Assembly: GCA_031772625.1 (NCBI GenBank)
Contig: CM062819.1
Location: 822,097,503 to 822,161,502, forward strand
Source of the DNA: Pinus tabuliformis
Taxonomy: Eukaryota > Streptophyta > Pinopsida > Pinales > Pinaceae
Direction of reading: 5' to 3'
Length of the DNA stretch: 64,000 nucleotides
The position numbers and the translations under genes are program-made. Of the stretch, positions 48,151 through 60,308 are shown in pieces (the stretch's first letter is position 1; every line of letters starts with the position of its first letter). The notes under the pieces are model-generated. The model was not told where the DNA came from, made no database searches, and saw only the letters and a program-made list of their open reading frames with translations.

Positions 48151-50765
48151 TTAAGGAGAAGACTCTCCTGTCGGGGAGTCTGGTAAGGTTATTATTGGAG
48201 AAGAATTCTTTGAGGATTTCTTCTTACTTTTAGTATTCACCGTACCAATCATGCCATCAGCAGCATGAGACCCCGAAGGAGCAGCAGCGATTTGATTCGA
48301 CTTAGGAAGATCTGGGATCTTCTCGTGCAACGTACCCGACTGAGTGTAAACTAAGTCAAGGTACTGGGCTTGAGCAATGACTTGCTCCTCAGTAACTACT
48401 CCGGCCTTAGCTACGTCTTCAGTAATCTTCGGTAATAATGATTTAACAAACCATTCAGCTAAGATTTGGTCCAGGATAAAAACTTTCACTAAACGCCTTC
48501 GACGTCTCCATTCATGGATATGATCAGAAATATAAGTGGACGTCGATTGTTTTAATGAAGTTAATAGCTCAGTACCATTATCGTATCTGACCGGAAACTG
48601 AAAATGAGTTAGGAACGAGGTAGCTAACTGGCTGAAATTATAAAAAGAGGACCGTGGTAACTCAATGTACCACTTGGCCGCGAGACCAATGAGCGTACGC
48701 TGGAAAAGACGTAAGCGGATCGAATCATCCAAGATGGAATTTGAGGCACACCAGAGGTGGTAAGTCATCACGTGATTTGACGGATCCTCTCCAGACTTAC
48801 CTTCGAACTTGGGTATATCATTGGGCAACTTATTAGGCATTGGCGGCCAAAACGGAAGATAATTGATCGGATCGTTCGTTAGGCGCGTCAAGTCGGGTAA
48901 ATCCAAAGTTGCGATAAACGGTAACTGCCGGTTAGGATCTCTAAAACTCTGGGTCACAATGCCAGTTCCAGGAGGAGGATATCCAGGATAACTAGGAATA
49001 GGAATCGCATTCGGGATATTATATCCTCCTGGAAAACCAGGATTAATCGGACCGTACTGGGGTTGTTGAGGTTGCTGATAAGTGTACCCAGGATACGGTT
49101 GATACTGGTAAACCGGTTGTTGGACAGCAAGACCGAATTGGTACTGTCCCTGGTACTGTTGATAAGGGAATTGTGGTTGACTTGTTACAATAGTACTTAA
49201 ACCAGGCTGCCCTACAGGCATCTGAACCGTGGTTTGAATCGTAGATCCGGACAACGGTAAAGATGTCTGAGGAGTGGTTGCAGAGACAGTAGAAACCGGA
49301 GCTGTCGATACTCCAGAAGTAAGTGCGGTAGATGTTGCGGTAGTTGCAGCAGTCGTTTGAGATGGAGTACTAGGTGCAATTGGCGGCTGAGTAACTACCG
49401 AAGTTACAGAAGTTTGAATATTTGACTGGGCAGGTTGCGGTTGCTGGGGTGAACCAGAAACTACGGGTTGTCCAGTTTGAGGTAACAACTGTATACTTGG
49501 CTGCAACACCTGTTGACCTTGTGATGGATCCCACACTATCATCCCGAGGTATTGACCCGTAACAGGTTGAGGATACTGAGATCCGTAACCAGGTTGAGGG
49601 TAAGATTGATAATTGACAGGTACATTTCCCATACTTTGAACATAAGCTTGACCTTGAGGTGGTTGATAACCTTGACTCGAGTATTGACCTTGAGGTTGAT
49701 AACCTACTGGGGTTGACCTTGACCTTGAAGTTGATACCCTTGAGGTGAATACTGATACTGAGGTTGACCTTGGGGTACATATTGAGGCTGGGGTTGACCT
49801 TGAGGAATGTATTGTACTATGGGTACATACTGTCCTTGAGGTTGCCCCCCAGACACAATTTGCGTACCTTGAGGTTGCCCCCCAGGCGTTAATTGAGGCT
49901 GCCCCCCAGGCGGTAATTGGCCACCTTGAGGTGGAGAACCGGGAACTGAACCTGACATCATGTAAATGTCTCCTACGCCCAACGGCTTATTACCATTGTT
50001 TCCAGTTAATAACCCATGTTCAATGGGTTGAGGAGATGCTCCCGCAAAAGTACCAGAAAGGGACTGATACCCGGAAGGAACAGAAGGACCGCCGTACAAG
50101 AAAGATTCAGGAGATTGAGTGAACACGGACGACTGACCAGACATATTTACAGGAGTATAAATACCTCCAGGTGGAAAAGGAGTTCGAGGTGGAGAAAAAC
50201 CTATCCCTGAGTTGTCTAAATAATTGGTTAACGAAAGGTACCAAGTAGTACTTCTAGGAGGACTGTAAAAGATAGATTCACGCTCTCTGAGATCAATAGT
50301 AGGTTGATCTTCAAGGATAGATACGCCTAATTCTTCCTCTGGAGCAAGTTCTTCAATAGCTATCAAACCAGCAGGAAGATTTTCGGTGATGACTCTTTCT
50401 ACCCTAGGTGAATCAGGTGCACTAGAAGTTGGAGTAACAGGTTCAGATACTTCAGGTTCTTCGCCTATGTCACTAGTAGATGAAAAACTACCAGCAAGCT
50501 CGGAAACTGCAACTGCTTCAGGATTGTAACCTGTTTCTAGACCTTGGTAATCTGAATGGACTACCAATGACGATTCTCCTTCTTCAGGTGAACCTACTTT
50601 ACTGCCACTAGGAGTTACAAGGACCTTTAAACCTTCGTAATGACTCGGAACCTCTTCGGGAGGTTGGCCTCGAAGTCTACGAGACCTCCTCAACAAATCG
50701 GCCACGGTGACAACTTCAGGAGACTTGCCCCGAGATCCAGGGGAGTGTCTCGGTAATTCAGCCAC
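48151..50765 (-). pseudogene. Tat element gag region
   Basis: The N-terminal half (49704-50765) starts MAELPRHSPGSRGK and is acidic then Pro/Gln/Gly-rich, with short repeats around GGQPQ and PQGQPQYQ. The C-terminal half (48151-49632) continues Q/P/T-rich and then holds the capsid-type Gag core: NDIPKFEGKSGEDPSNHV, AAKWYIELPRSSFYNF, FLTHFQFP and an Arg-rich HEWRRRRR region. A zinc knuckle follows at 47956-47994. The long Q/P-rich lead before the core is unusual and recalls the extra 5' ORF of Ogre-type elements. It has about two breaks. Confidence 0.85.
49640..49935. repeat. Minisatellite-like coding repeats in gag (CCTTGAGGTTG)
   Basis: The DNA word CCTTGAGGTTGMCC recurs many times at intervals of about 20-40 bp, encoding Gln/Pro/Gly repeats on the minus strand. 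It likely varies in copy number between family members. Confidence 0.7.
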
Positions 50766-52771
50766 AGTTAAAGACTTTTAACTACTGCACACGCAAACAA
50801 AGTAAAATCTCAAAGCAAACTGCCTAAAGTCTCTAAAGAACCAAACAAATTTGAATCACACGCCTAAAGAATCTAGGGCGTCAAACCAAGCACAAACAGT
50901 AGCCTTCCGACCAAAAACGCTAGTTGGAGATGAAACCCAACATCGCCAAATTCAGTACAGAAGTGGCGGGTGGAACAGTTACCCCGGCAACCTGCTTAAT
51001 CAATAGACCGGCACAAGTTCCTCCACTTTAACCGTCTCGAGTGAAGTGAACCCCCAGGAAAAACCAAGTGAGTCTAGCCAACGTCTGCTCCAGGTACAGT
51101 GGGATCTTCCCTCCACCGTCACCTCGGTAGAATCCTAAAGATAATGGTCACTAAGGTTACCAATAGCAACAAATGCACCTGGGGGAACAGTCTACACTCC
51201 GACAGCACGCAAGGGCAGAGTATCAAGCTCAATCCCCTTGCCGGCTCCTTAACAATAATCCAAGGTTTACCGACAAGTGACCCCTGGCTCCTCGACAATG
51301 GTTAATCCGAGGTTTACCGTTTGTAATACGTGCGTGTCTGGCGTCGTTCCCAACGAGGGAGGATTGATCCCCTCACTGGTTCGGACATGAGCTCGTGCTT
51401 CTCCTTTAAGAGGAGCTTTCCCAGAGTACAAATGAAACAATTGGATTTATTCTATCACAAGATAAGCTACTTGTTTGGTTTTGTTGTCTTGGAGAGTTAA
51501 TTACTCTCCTACTCCAAGACACTAGCCTGATCTATATTGGTATTTCAGAGCCCTAGTAAATAAAAATTACTAAGTTGATTTTACTTTAAGTGTTAATTTT
51601 ATGGTTTTTCTTAAAGACAAAAGGTAGTGGAGATGAAACTGGTGGTGTGTAGACTCGACTCGCAACCACTACAAAGATGCACCTAAGATGATTTACACTA
51701 CTTTTCTTTTTCAATGAATCTCCTAGCTAAGAGAGTTGGAAAATGCAAACTTTATAGAAACAACTTTCTTGGCAAAGACAATCAAAGAAACAATCTCTTT
51801 ATCTTTTCAAAACATACAACTCATGACCACTAATTACTTCACGAAATTTCCTTTCTCTTCCAAAAGACTACAAATGTTACCAAAGCAAACTTTTTCCAAA
51901 AGAATTTTTTGTGTTTTTTCTATATTAATAAAGCATGTAAAACTATTTATCAAATCAAATTTAACAAATCTAAGACAATCAAATCAAATTCACTCAAAAG
52001 CAAATTAAAAGGAAATTTACCTAAAAGCAAAAAATAATGAGGACAAAAGCCTACAAGGATAATTCCCGGATGTTTTACTCAGTCAAAATGCAACTAAGGA
52101 TCAGTTCATGCAGAATCATAAACTAATCAAAAAACAAAATCGAAATCTTTTTGTTCTTTTTTCTCAAGGATGAAATTCAAAGCTTTAACCAACAAACTTT
52201 TCAAGATTCGCAAAGAGAAGACACAAAGGTAGGTCTCTCACAAGGGTGACTTCTATGACAGGCCCGACTCCTAAGAGGACTGAACAAAACCAAGGAGATC
52301 CAAAGTTTGACAATCTCTAACGCCAAAGTCACTACAGGACCAGTTAAAAATCAAACCCTAAGGCAAAATCCCTATGAATTCCACCAAAACCCTCGACACT
52401 AACGGGACAAGTTCAGGTGAAGATCTCTGACAGTAAACCAATGGATCTGGGCAGTAAAAACAAATTTAAAACAAAATCTAAAGAGCAAAAAGAGGAAAAA
52501 TGAAATTTTCTCAAATTTGACAGGGGTACGCAGGTGATCTGTTGACACAGGCGCGGGTACGCCCTGTGCACAAAGACGCAGTGCGTACAAGTACGCACTG
52601 TGCCTAACTCAGAGGCTGCGTACTGCTGGCAAAGCTAAGAAAAATAAAAATCTAATTTGACTCTAAGCTAACCCACCCAAACACACAGTTAGACAGCCAA
52701 AAATCAGAAAACAAGCGATTTTTCTCAGACCAAAATATCAAATCAAAAAGAACTCAAACACATTCATGGAT
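50766..52771 (-). other. Tat element 5' leader, non-coding
   Basis: Two kilobases between gag and the primer site. No open frame with recognised content. It contains a cluster of GTACGCA/TGCGTAC words at about 52524-52620, including an inverted pair GTGCGTAC / GTACGCAC, and AT-rich stretches near 51700-52000. A long leader is typical of large Tat elements. Confidence 0.75.
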
Positions 52772-52789
52772 TCCCCAGTGGAGTCGCCA
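52772..52789 (-). other. Primer binding site of the Tat element
   Basis: The minus strand reads TGGCGACTCCACTGGGGA three bases inside the 5' LTR. This form is used by Tat/Ogre-type elements (tRNA-Arg is the primer reported for Ogre); the exact tRNA was not checked. Confidence 0.8.
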
Positions 52790-52792
52790 TTT

Positions 52793-53842
52793 TGTCATGC
52801 GGAAAGAGTCGTTAGTGCGGACACAACCGACCTCCCTAGAAGCCTAAGACTTTCTAGTGACAAACAAGACAAAGAAGAGCAATCCTTCTCTAAATATGCA
52901 TTTACAATATGAGAAATCAAGTGTTTAGATCCTACCTGTAACCCAACGCTGTTGTAGTAGTCCAGCTTCGTTGATCCGGATGAGCTCCTACTTCTCTTCG
53001 AAACCTGCATTCACTAACAATCAAACGATTAAATGGCACCTGAATATCACATAAAATAAAACATATTTAACATATAGACCAAGGAGTATATGAAACAACT
53101 CATAAATAACAAATTGTTGAGAAGAATGGACTTATTTGTATTAAAAGGTAACAAAAGGAACCATTACAACCTGAGCCTTGGAGTTGTGCAGGTCCCTCCC
53201 AGGGTCCAGAAGAGTTCTCCTTTACTCTGATCAGCTCACCCACTTCCAAATGAAACAAGCAAAGATGGTAATCTCTCCTCACAAGCTTCTACAAGGAAGT
53301 CCTAATTCCAGCAGCATCTACCCTTAGGAATGTTCAGCTTTCAACCTCCCCTCCCTTTGGCCCAATGCCTGTATTTATAGTGCTCTAGAGGAAGCTATTC
53401 AGGTCCACCATCAATGGGATAAGCCCCTCTTTGGATGGGATAGCTCCCCTCTTGATGGGATAAGTTCCTCTTTGGTAGGGATACATGAACCATCTGGAGG
53501 CGCTTCATACACGTCAAACAAGTTTCTAGAAGACTCTAGAAATGACCACAAGTAACTTTTTTAAGATGAAACTCGCGCCTTTTGACCTTTACAGGGGTAC
53601 GCACCCACCCCTTTACATACAGAGCGTACAAGTACGCAGGTATTATGAACTTGGGTTGCGTACACGCAGGTAAGGCTAAGAGAAACTGCGCACCAGAGAT
53701 AATTGACTTTAAATGACTTTTCTCTCTTTCTTGAAGTTTGACATGAAGAGCAGAGGCATGAGACTTGCCAAGGAGGATAGTATGACAGTGGATGGAGCCA
53801 TACTAACTGCAAATAGTCATGGTGACATTTTTTAGTGTAACA
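52793..53842 (-). repeat. Tat element 5' LTR
   Basis: Begins TGTCATGCGGAAAG and ends GTGTAACA, the same length as its partner. A minus-strand TATA box (TATAAATA) lies at 53372-53379 with GC-mixed flanks, the likely promoter for the gag-pol transcript. Confidence 0.95.
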
Positions 53843-56694
53843 CTAGCTGGAGGCTTGGTTGATTTGCTTGCGAGAAACACAGATTGAGATGGATTGCTAA
53901 GGAACCTTTACGCTATTCTGGGTGACATTCAGTCAGTTCAACTCCAAGATTGTGCAGTGCAGACTGCCTGGGAAGCAGCCTCAAGCTTTACGCAATTTTG
54001 GGCAGCAGTAGATGTTCACTAAGAGTTGAGACTACGCAGTGCAAGTCAACGAAGGTCCGACTATTAGAGGGAGGTCCGGTCAACAGAGTTTTAACAAAAT
54101 GACTAAGTGTGTGAGCGATTGAACTTGTGCATGCATGACCTTGCGAACACACACTCAACGTGACTCGATGACAAGACACCTTGAACCATCAAGACAACAT
54201 ACACTCAATGTGACTGACTGACGGGTGCGAGAAACAAGCATGACACTTGAGATAGACATTCAGACGACCGTGACGAAACTTACACCACAGTGCTTACAAC
54301 ATTGTGTGTGAGTGCAATAGATGTTTACATAGCAAACACAACCTTCAACATCACTAGAATGAGGTCACAAGCATGACATAGAAATCAAAATGCCAAAGAT
54401 GACAGTTGTTCAAACAAGTGAAAAGGAAGCAAGACATGTAGAAGAAACACATACAATGACCTTTCGTGTTTGCACACATGCATGTTACTGAGGACAGGAT
54501 GATATAACATTGACAAGTCATCCTGCAAACTAAATTAAGAGGTGTACTTCGGAAGGTGTTCTTTACTTTCCATACTTACCCTCAAGATGATCATACATTC
54601 GACGGAGTTTGCATGTGGTTTTGATCTTTCCATTACGTGGTTCCTTGGTCCTTCTCCTCAACTCCTTGGAAGCAATTTCAGCACGTCACCCTTTCCTGTA
54701 GTCATTAAGAGGTAGATCTGCACAATTTCAGTGGACAGTGACTGATGCCAGAATGAGGCCCTGGGAAACCTGCCTGCGCAGTTTCTGCATGTAAGACATA
54801 CAGGGCATCTTAGACAACATTGCGTAGTTTTGAGGCACATGACACTGTTGTGGGATGGGGGTCCTGGGAGGACACCTCTGCACAATTTCTAAGTGCAGTG
54901 CAGCTGACTTCTCTGCACATTTTTGGAGAGCAATGTTGGATGGGGTCTCTACAAGCTGCGGGGTTTCAACAGGAAAGGGAGGTTGGTGTCTCTACACACT
55001 GTGGGGTTTCAGTAGACAAGGGAGGAAGCTTAATGGTTGTAGAAGAAAATTGCATAGTTTCTGGAAGCTGGATGGGGCTAGTTTGCTCGGGAAAATGGAT
55101 AAGTGTGAGATCAGTGAAACATATGTAAACATTAGTAGGACTTGACTGTGATCACACACAGACACTTATTGACACAACGTAGACCATCTAGAATGCATAA
55201 GACATACTTTTCTTGATGCAACAACCTTCGTGACAAGAGTGTGTGAAGTTAGTGTGAAACATATCTATGTGATGAAAACCACTCATATGCACACAATTCC
55301 CTTGAAGCAAGACAACATTCCCTTTGCATGAAAAACAACAACCCTTATGCCCAATGATGACACATGCTGCATAAAGTTGAGAACATGAACAACTCTTAGG
55401 ATCAAGGAGGGGAGTTTGAAATCATCAACTTACCAAAAAGTGAGCAAGGATGATCGATCACAAGATCCAAGGTAGGCTCTGAAATTTGCATGCGAGCCAA
55501 AATTTTGGAGGGTGGTTGTAGCCGCTACAATGCTTGGTGACACAATGGTAGAACTCCAGCTCTCTGTATGGATCTTATTTCGTGAAAAGTGAGTCTGACC
55601 TTTTCAGAAGTATCATTTGATTCTTTGATCATCGTGTTTTCCACACTAACTTGATTGAAAGATGTAGTCCCTACCATTCTCTTGATTGGTCATCACTCAT
55701 CCAAGCCAATTCAACCTAGATGTTTCGATTGCGGATGAGGGGTATATTGGTGCACAAGTAATATGGCAGTCAGAGTTTAAGTTTCATCTCTAGTGTTTCT
55801 CCGCTGCCAGCATGCTTAGACAGTACCCCAGCGGAGTCACGCAGGAACACAAGCATCGCTCTGCTCCCAACGAGCTTGGTCAGTACCCTGTCGAAGTTAC
55901 TTGCATCACCTCTCTGTGCAGGAATCCTTTCTCTTCTTTCACCTTATTCAAATTTTCATATTTTCATTTTTCCAATTTTTTCATTTTTCAAAGAACTATG
56001 CGTAGGAACTTATTTATTTCAGAGGCAGACGAGGGATCCCAACTTATTGAGAGCATAAGAGGTTGTTCCTTCAGATAAGTATGTTATGTATACCTCTGAC
56101 ATACTTGTTAAGTTTTTCCCCCTCACCTTACTCTACTTGACAGAGCTGACAAGGGTTAACCCAAAACAACTGACTAGAGTAGGTGGTACTAGTTAGAGCG
56201 CGAGCGTTGTGTTTTCACCAAGACTCACTCTGAACAAAACGTATTTTCTATCAAGGCATCATCGACTGAAGGCAACTAGCTCTTCATAAAGAGAGAGGAC
56301 AACATATAACCAAGTGTTGATAGTTGTACAGGCCCTCTTAGATTTTCCCAGCTTGCCTCGAGAGCCAAACACAGTTTCACGAGAGGCTAACCTATAGGTA
56401 CAAGTAAGCAAAGAAAGAAAAAGGCAAAAAGCAGAAGTAAAGTGAAAGGAAAACAAGTAATAAAAGCAAGCAAGCAAGAAAACTAAACCAAGCAAGCAAA
56501 CAAACATGCAAACCAAGAAGAAAAGCAAAGCAAGAAGCAAAGACTACTCCTACTCCTACGCAAAACAGTTCACGGGCTTACTCATGTGAAGTGATATTTC
56601 TAATGTATCCATCGGTGCATTAGATGGAACATGTTGGTGAAGGAATGGTTAACAAGAAAGATATGTATGTAAACCAGTGAACAAGAAATATAGA
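53843..56694 (-). other. Element A internal region, non-coding, repeat-rich
   Basis: Continues Element A to the right of the Tat insertion. Degenerate units with TGCGCAGTTTCTG- or TGCACAATTTC-type words recur at 53900-54000 and 54660-55080. Two similar segments (GTACCCCAGCGGAGT and GTACCCTGTCGAAGT) lie near 55820 and 55885. A purine-rich AAGCAAGC-type run covers about 56400-56560. I see no convincing gene. Confidence 0.6.
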
Positions 56695-58446
56695 TCAGCA
56701 AAGACCAACACACTCAGAGTTATAAAACATCCACATAATAGAAAAGAGCGAATGAACAAAACAAAAATTCTGCAGACATACCATGGTTTTGCAATGCACT
56801 GCATGCAGAGGATAAACATGCACGCTCTTCGGACTGTGACATACAAGCGAACATGAGAAAGACCAACAACTTATGCTTTGCAAGTCGATCGTTGTGTAAT
56901 TTTGATCCAAAGCTTGAGCGATGGGGTCGTGTGATTCGAGTGGAGGAAGTGAAATCTGGGTGCTTGGTTGATCTTCAATGCGAAGTAGAGAGTGATGACA
57001 AGCCTTGGGTGTGTCAAAAAAATTCTGATCAGAAGTGGAACTAACCTCAAGACAATGAGGGCCTGACATAACCATCAACCAAGGTTGAAGTGCCTCGACA
57101 GCCTGCGGGGTTTCCACTTCGTCAATAGGTAGATCATCAGAGACCACTGGCCTAGACAGATTAACAATGAGTGAATCAAAATCATGATCAAATGAAGAAG
57201 TACAAAGATCATGACAACCACGATCAAAAAATTCAGGATGTTCGTTGTCATCCTCATGATTTGATGAATCGTGCAGAGGGGTAGATGAGAAGCAAGAATG
57301 TTCACCCTCTTTGTTTTCAGAAATGATAGATGATAGTTGGGACGGATTTACAGAGGAAGATATGTCCTCTTCGTAATGTAATGACAGACTGACATCTGAT
57401 GTGTCCTGTTAACGATTGGAAGTAAACACATCCGGAAATGAGTTTTCGCAGGGAGGATCAAAAGTGGCAGGATTGTAAGGGATGTCAGGATAGAGTGGAT
57501 GAGGTGCAGATATAAGGGATTCATCATTCACTACAGGTTCTTCTTTATATTCTTGCACACACTCATCGTGAATGATAGCATACGTTGGCTACACAACACC
57601 AGCTCTGTCGATAACTTGATCCTCATTCACAACACATGTGGAGTCTGTAATGGAAGAACACAAGACAGTACAATCCGGAGGATCAGCAAAATGCAGGGAC
57701 AAAGTTTGAGGTAACAAGTCCACATGACAACCAGCATGCTTGCAAGCCAAATCTACGTAGATATCAAGAACAGGTGGGGTAGGAGGATGTTATAGTTCAA
57801 CATATGTGTGCGCACCTTCTCCCACCTCGCACTGTGGAGCTAGAGTTGTTTGATGAGAAGAGGACGGACAATCACTTGTGACAGTGACCTCATTCGTCTT
57901 AGATTTGGCAGCTCTAACCCCGAGGCATGCTGGGAGGGGTTTTAATGATTCTAAGGATTGTGGATTTTCATATATGTAAAGAAGATGGTTAAATCTTCCA
58001 TTGAAGAATTCCCAATCAATTTCATCTTCGGTAAATCGATATGCAAGATTACGAAAGCGCAAGTAAAATTATTCAACAGATTCATCGGGTGCTTTTTGTA
58101 ATTTCAGAATTTCTTCCTTAAGTGTTTTATGGTCAAAATGATTGAAAGCACGGTCTATCTCTGTGATCGAATGATGGAAAGAGTGAAAATATTTTTCGGG
58201 CATTGTGGCATACAAATGCAGTGGGTGCCCTCGAAGCGTGTATGCGAGCAACGCGTAGATCATGTAATCTTCAAATATTTCATGCCTTTCACATGATCCT
58301 ACAACACCAACCGTGTGTCTATCCAAGGCTACTTGGCCTCCACCATCGTATGTTTTACGTGACAAGTTATTCCAGAGCTCTTCCAAGATTTCAAAGTCGT
58401 TTCCATAAGACATACACTCCATAAGAGAAATTTTGTGTTTAGTCAT
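56695..58446 (-). pseudogene. Element A gag-like region
   Basis: The minus-strand ATG at 58446 lies 54 bp inside the primer site, so there is almost no leader. Residues from about 50 give a Gag-type capsid pattern: LRGHPLHLYATMPEKYF, then LKEEILKLQKAPDESVE and FYLRFRNLAYRFTE, matching the helix pairs of Ty3/gypsy Gag. Downstream the frame becomes Ser/Asp/His-rich with no zinc knuckle that I can see and no protease or RT. Gag without polymerase suggests it relied on other elements. It has a few breaks. Confidence 0.65.
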
Positions 58447-58499
58447 GATAAGTATTGGGAGATTCAAAACAAATTGTGAGGAATAAGCTTGTCATCTGG

Positions 58500-58516
58500 C
58501 CCTCATTCTAGCACCA
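58500..58516 (-). other. Putative primer binding site of Element A
   Basis: The minus strand reads TGGTGCTAGAATGAGGG four bases inside the LTR at 58521. It starts with TGG as expected for a tRNA 3' end complement, but I cannot name the tRNA. Confidence 0.5.
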
Positions 58517-58520
58517 AAAA

Positions 58521-59237
58521 TGTTGACGGTGCTCGACCCGACAACATTCAGGGGATCTCCCAAGTATGAAGTCCCAACTAAACCTCACATCATTTGGTGT
58601 GGGAGTCCCATCCGGTACAATGGCCTGGTTTCCATTATCTTAAATATATGTCTGAGCTCTTTCTTGTTAGCACGTGAGAGTGGTTTTCTTTGTCTTCTAA
58701 CAGCGAGGTTCGCGTGCCTGGTGAGTGCTTAGTGCTGCTTGTGTCAGAGTTCTTTCACTTCAAAGGAAGAGAGTGGAAGTGAGTCTCAGGTTGAAAGGGA
58801 ATAGTCCCGTTTTTGTTAGAGACACACAACACAACATGACATGCACAGCTTCTGGTGGAGCAGTCAACACGGATGCGGCCGTCACAAACACAAGGTGAAC
58901 AGATAGCATGTACAACACCCAGCGGAATAGTCCACACGAGTGCGACGGGCATTGTAACAATTTTACAAGAATGAATTTGTCAAGTGCCCGATGGGATAGC
59001 CCACACGGTGAGACAATGTTAACAACTTATAAAACACATTTTCGTAAGCATATGTATTATAACAACTGAAATAGTTCAACTGTAGTAATACAGGTTAAAG
59101 CGACATGCATTACGAGTGTCCAAAAAGTAGTCTTACAAACAAATACAATACATGTGTGAAAATGTATTGCCCTGTTAACAAGCTTCTAAATTAAGTGAAA
59201 TTTCCAAGACACATTTGTACACCATTAAATCACTAAC
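58521..59237 (-). repeat. Element A 5' LTR, visible part
   Basis: Begins TGTTGACGGTGC and aligns with 30494 to about 31214 up to the shared word CACTAAC, where Element B begins. The remainder of this LTR should lie to the right of Element B, outside the window. Confidence 0.75.
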
Positions 59238-60308
59238 TGTGGTGAAGTAAAATTATAAGTGCAGACACGAATGAATTCCTCTAGCCCGATAATGGGTCTA
59301 GCCACAACAGATACATTCTATGGAAGATTTCCTTAGGTTAGAATCAATCAAGAGGGCCTACCTCTTGGTCACTTATCCTGCTTGATGATGTCCTTGCTCG
59401 CTCACTCCAGCAATCTCTCGCTTCCGTCTTCAAGCTCCTAAAACAAGTAAACAACAACAACACACAAACATAATAATAGACAAATTTCAATTCAACCTAC
59501 TTAATGAGTCAAGAAGCATCAAGACACGAATATGTAATATTACAAAACATGTAGGAAATCAATTGATAGTTGCATATATTAATATCAAAGAGAGATCACA
59601 ACCATTTGTCTTGACGTCGCAGTCTTCCTCTGACCAGACCAGGTTCCCACACACTTCTGCTAGCACTCCAAACCAAACACACTTCTCCCTCACACAACTA
59701 GATAGCTACAACTAGTAATAGCTTGTTGTCTACTCCAAGCCAAAATATCATAAGCACACCAACATCAACGCTCTAACTAACACTAACACTCACCCTAGTT
59801 TGTGCTTGGGAAGAAGGGAGGTTTATATAGGAAATATGGATGGGATATGGATCCTCTTCTCATGGGAGAAGGACTTATCCCTTGAGGTAGTTCCATCATT
59901 ATAGGGGAAAGGAGACCAAACTATCATCCTCGACTCCATCCGACCAAACCATTTACCAGACTTCCGTTACAGAGCTTCTAGAGTTGGAAGCTTCAGCTCT
60001 AATTTAAAAAACTTTCCATAACAAGACCAACACGACTAGAACACAGCTCAGTGGCACCAATTGACATGGGGAATAGTTCTAATCTTTGAACATCAGCACA
60101 GGGGAGACAAAGGCCATTAGCGCCAGTCTTGTAAACTGGGCAAAACAGAAGTTTCATGGGAAATGGTGCAAAAGGGAAATGATTTGCTCATGAAGAGGGA
60201 CATAATGGGAATTTCTTCATGAAGACAAAGCATGCGGGGTTCACTGTAGAGGTCCTCCAGGATCAAGGAATGGGGAGTACAGGGACAGTAACGAAATGAT
60301 GTGTAACA
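59238..60308 (-). repeat. Element B 3' LTR
   Basis: Starts TGTGGTGAAG and ends GTGTAACA. It shares scattered words with the 21-kb element's LTR (AGTGCRGACAC, CCTCTAG/CCCTAG near the start; GGGATAAG-type text near the TATA box; the same GTGTAACA end) and is almost the same length. A minus-strand TATA box (TATATAAA) lies at 59822-59829. Confidence 0.7.

Larger units (their letters stand above)
32549..53842 (-). mobile_element. Tat/Ogre-type Ty3/gypsy retrotransposon, 21.3 kb, young
   Basis: Two LTRs of exactly 1050 bp (32549-33598 and 52793-53842) differ at about ten positions by eye, i.e. about 1%. Five-base flanks CCAGC and CTAGC look like a target duplication with one change. The primer site TGGCGACTCCACTGGGGA abuts the right LTR and the polypurine tract TTTAGGGGGCAATC abuts the left. 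Minus-strand coding order is gag, zinc knuckle, protease, RT, RNase H, integrase, then an archaeal-type RNase H. Two accessory genes lie on the plus strand between the last RNase H and the 3' LTR. It looks nearly whole, with about three breaks over all genes. Size, extra RNase H and primer type fit the Tat/Ogre lineage. Confidence 0.92.

Noticed and set aside
49745-50122. 125-codon plus-strand frame
   Set aside because: Produced by the CCTTGAGGTTG coding repeats of gag on the other strand.
54820-55145. Overlapping plus-strand frames of about 100 codons
   Set aside because: They follow the degenerate Element A repeat words and lack any domain signal.
56259-56540. 93-codon minus-strand frame rich in Leu and Phe
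   Set aside because: It is the reverse of the AAGCAAGC purine-rich run, so low complexity.
58521-60308. A single 1.8-kb LTR shared by two tandem elements
   Set aside because: The match with the left LTR at 30494 ends abruptly at 59237 and a new TG...CA unit of 1071 bp begins there; nested insertion explains the data better.
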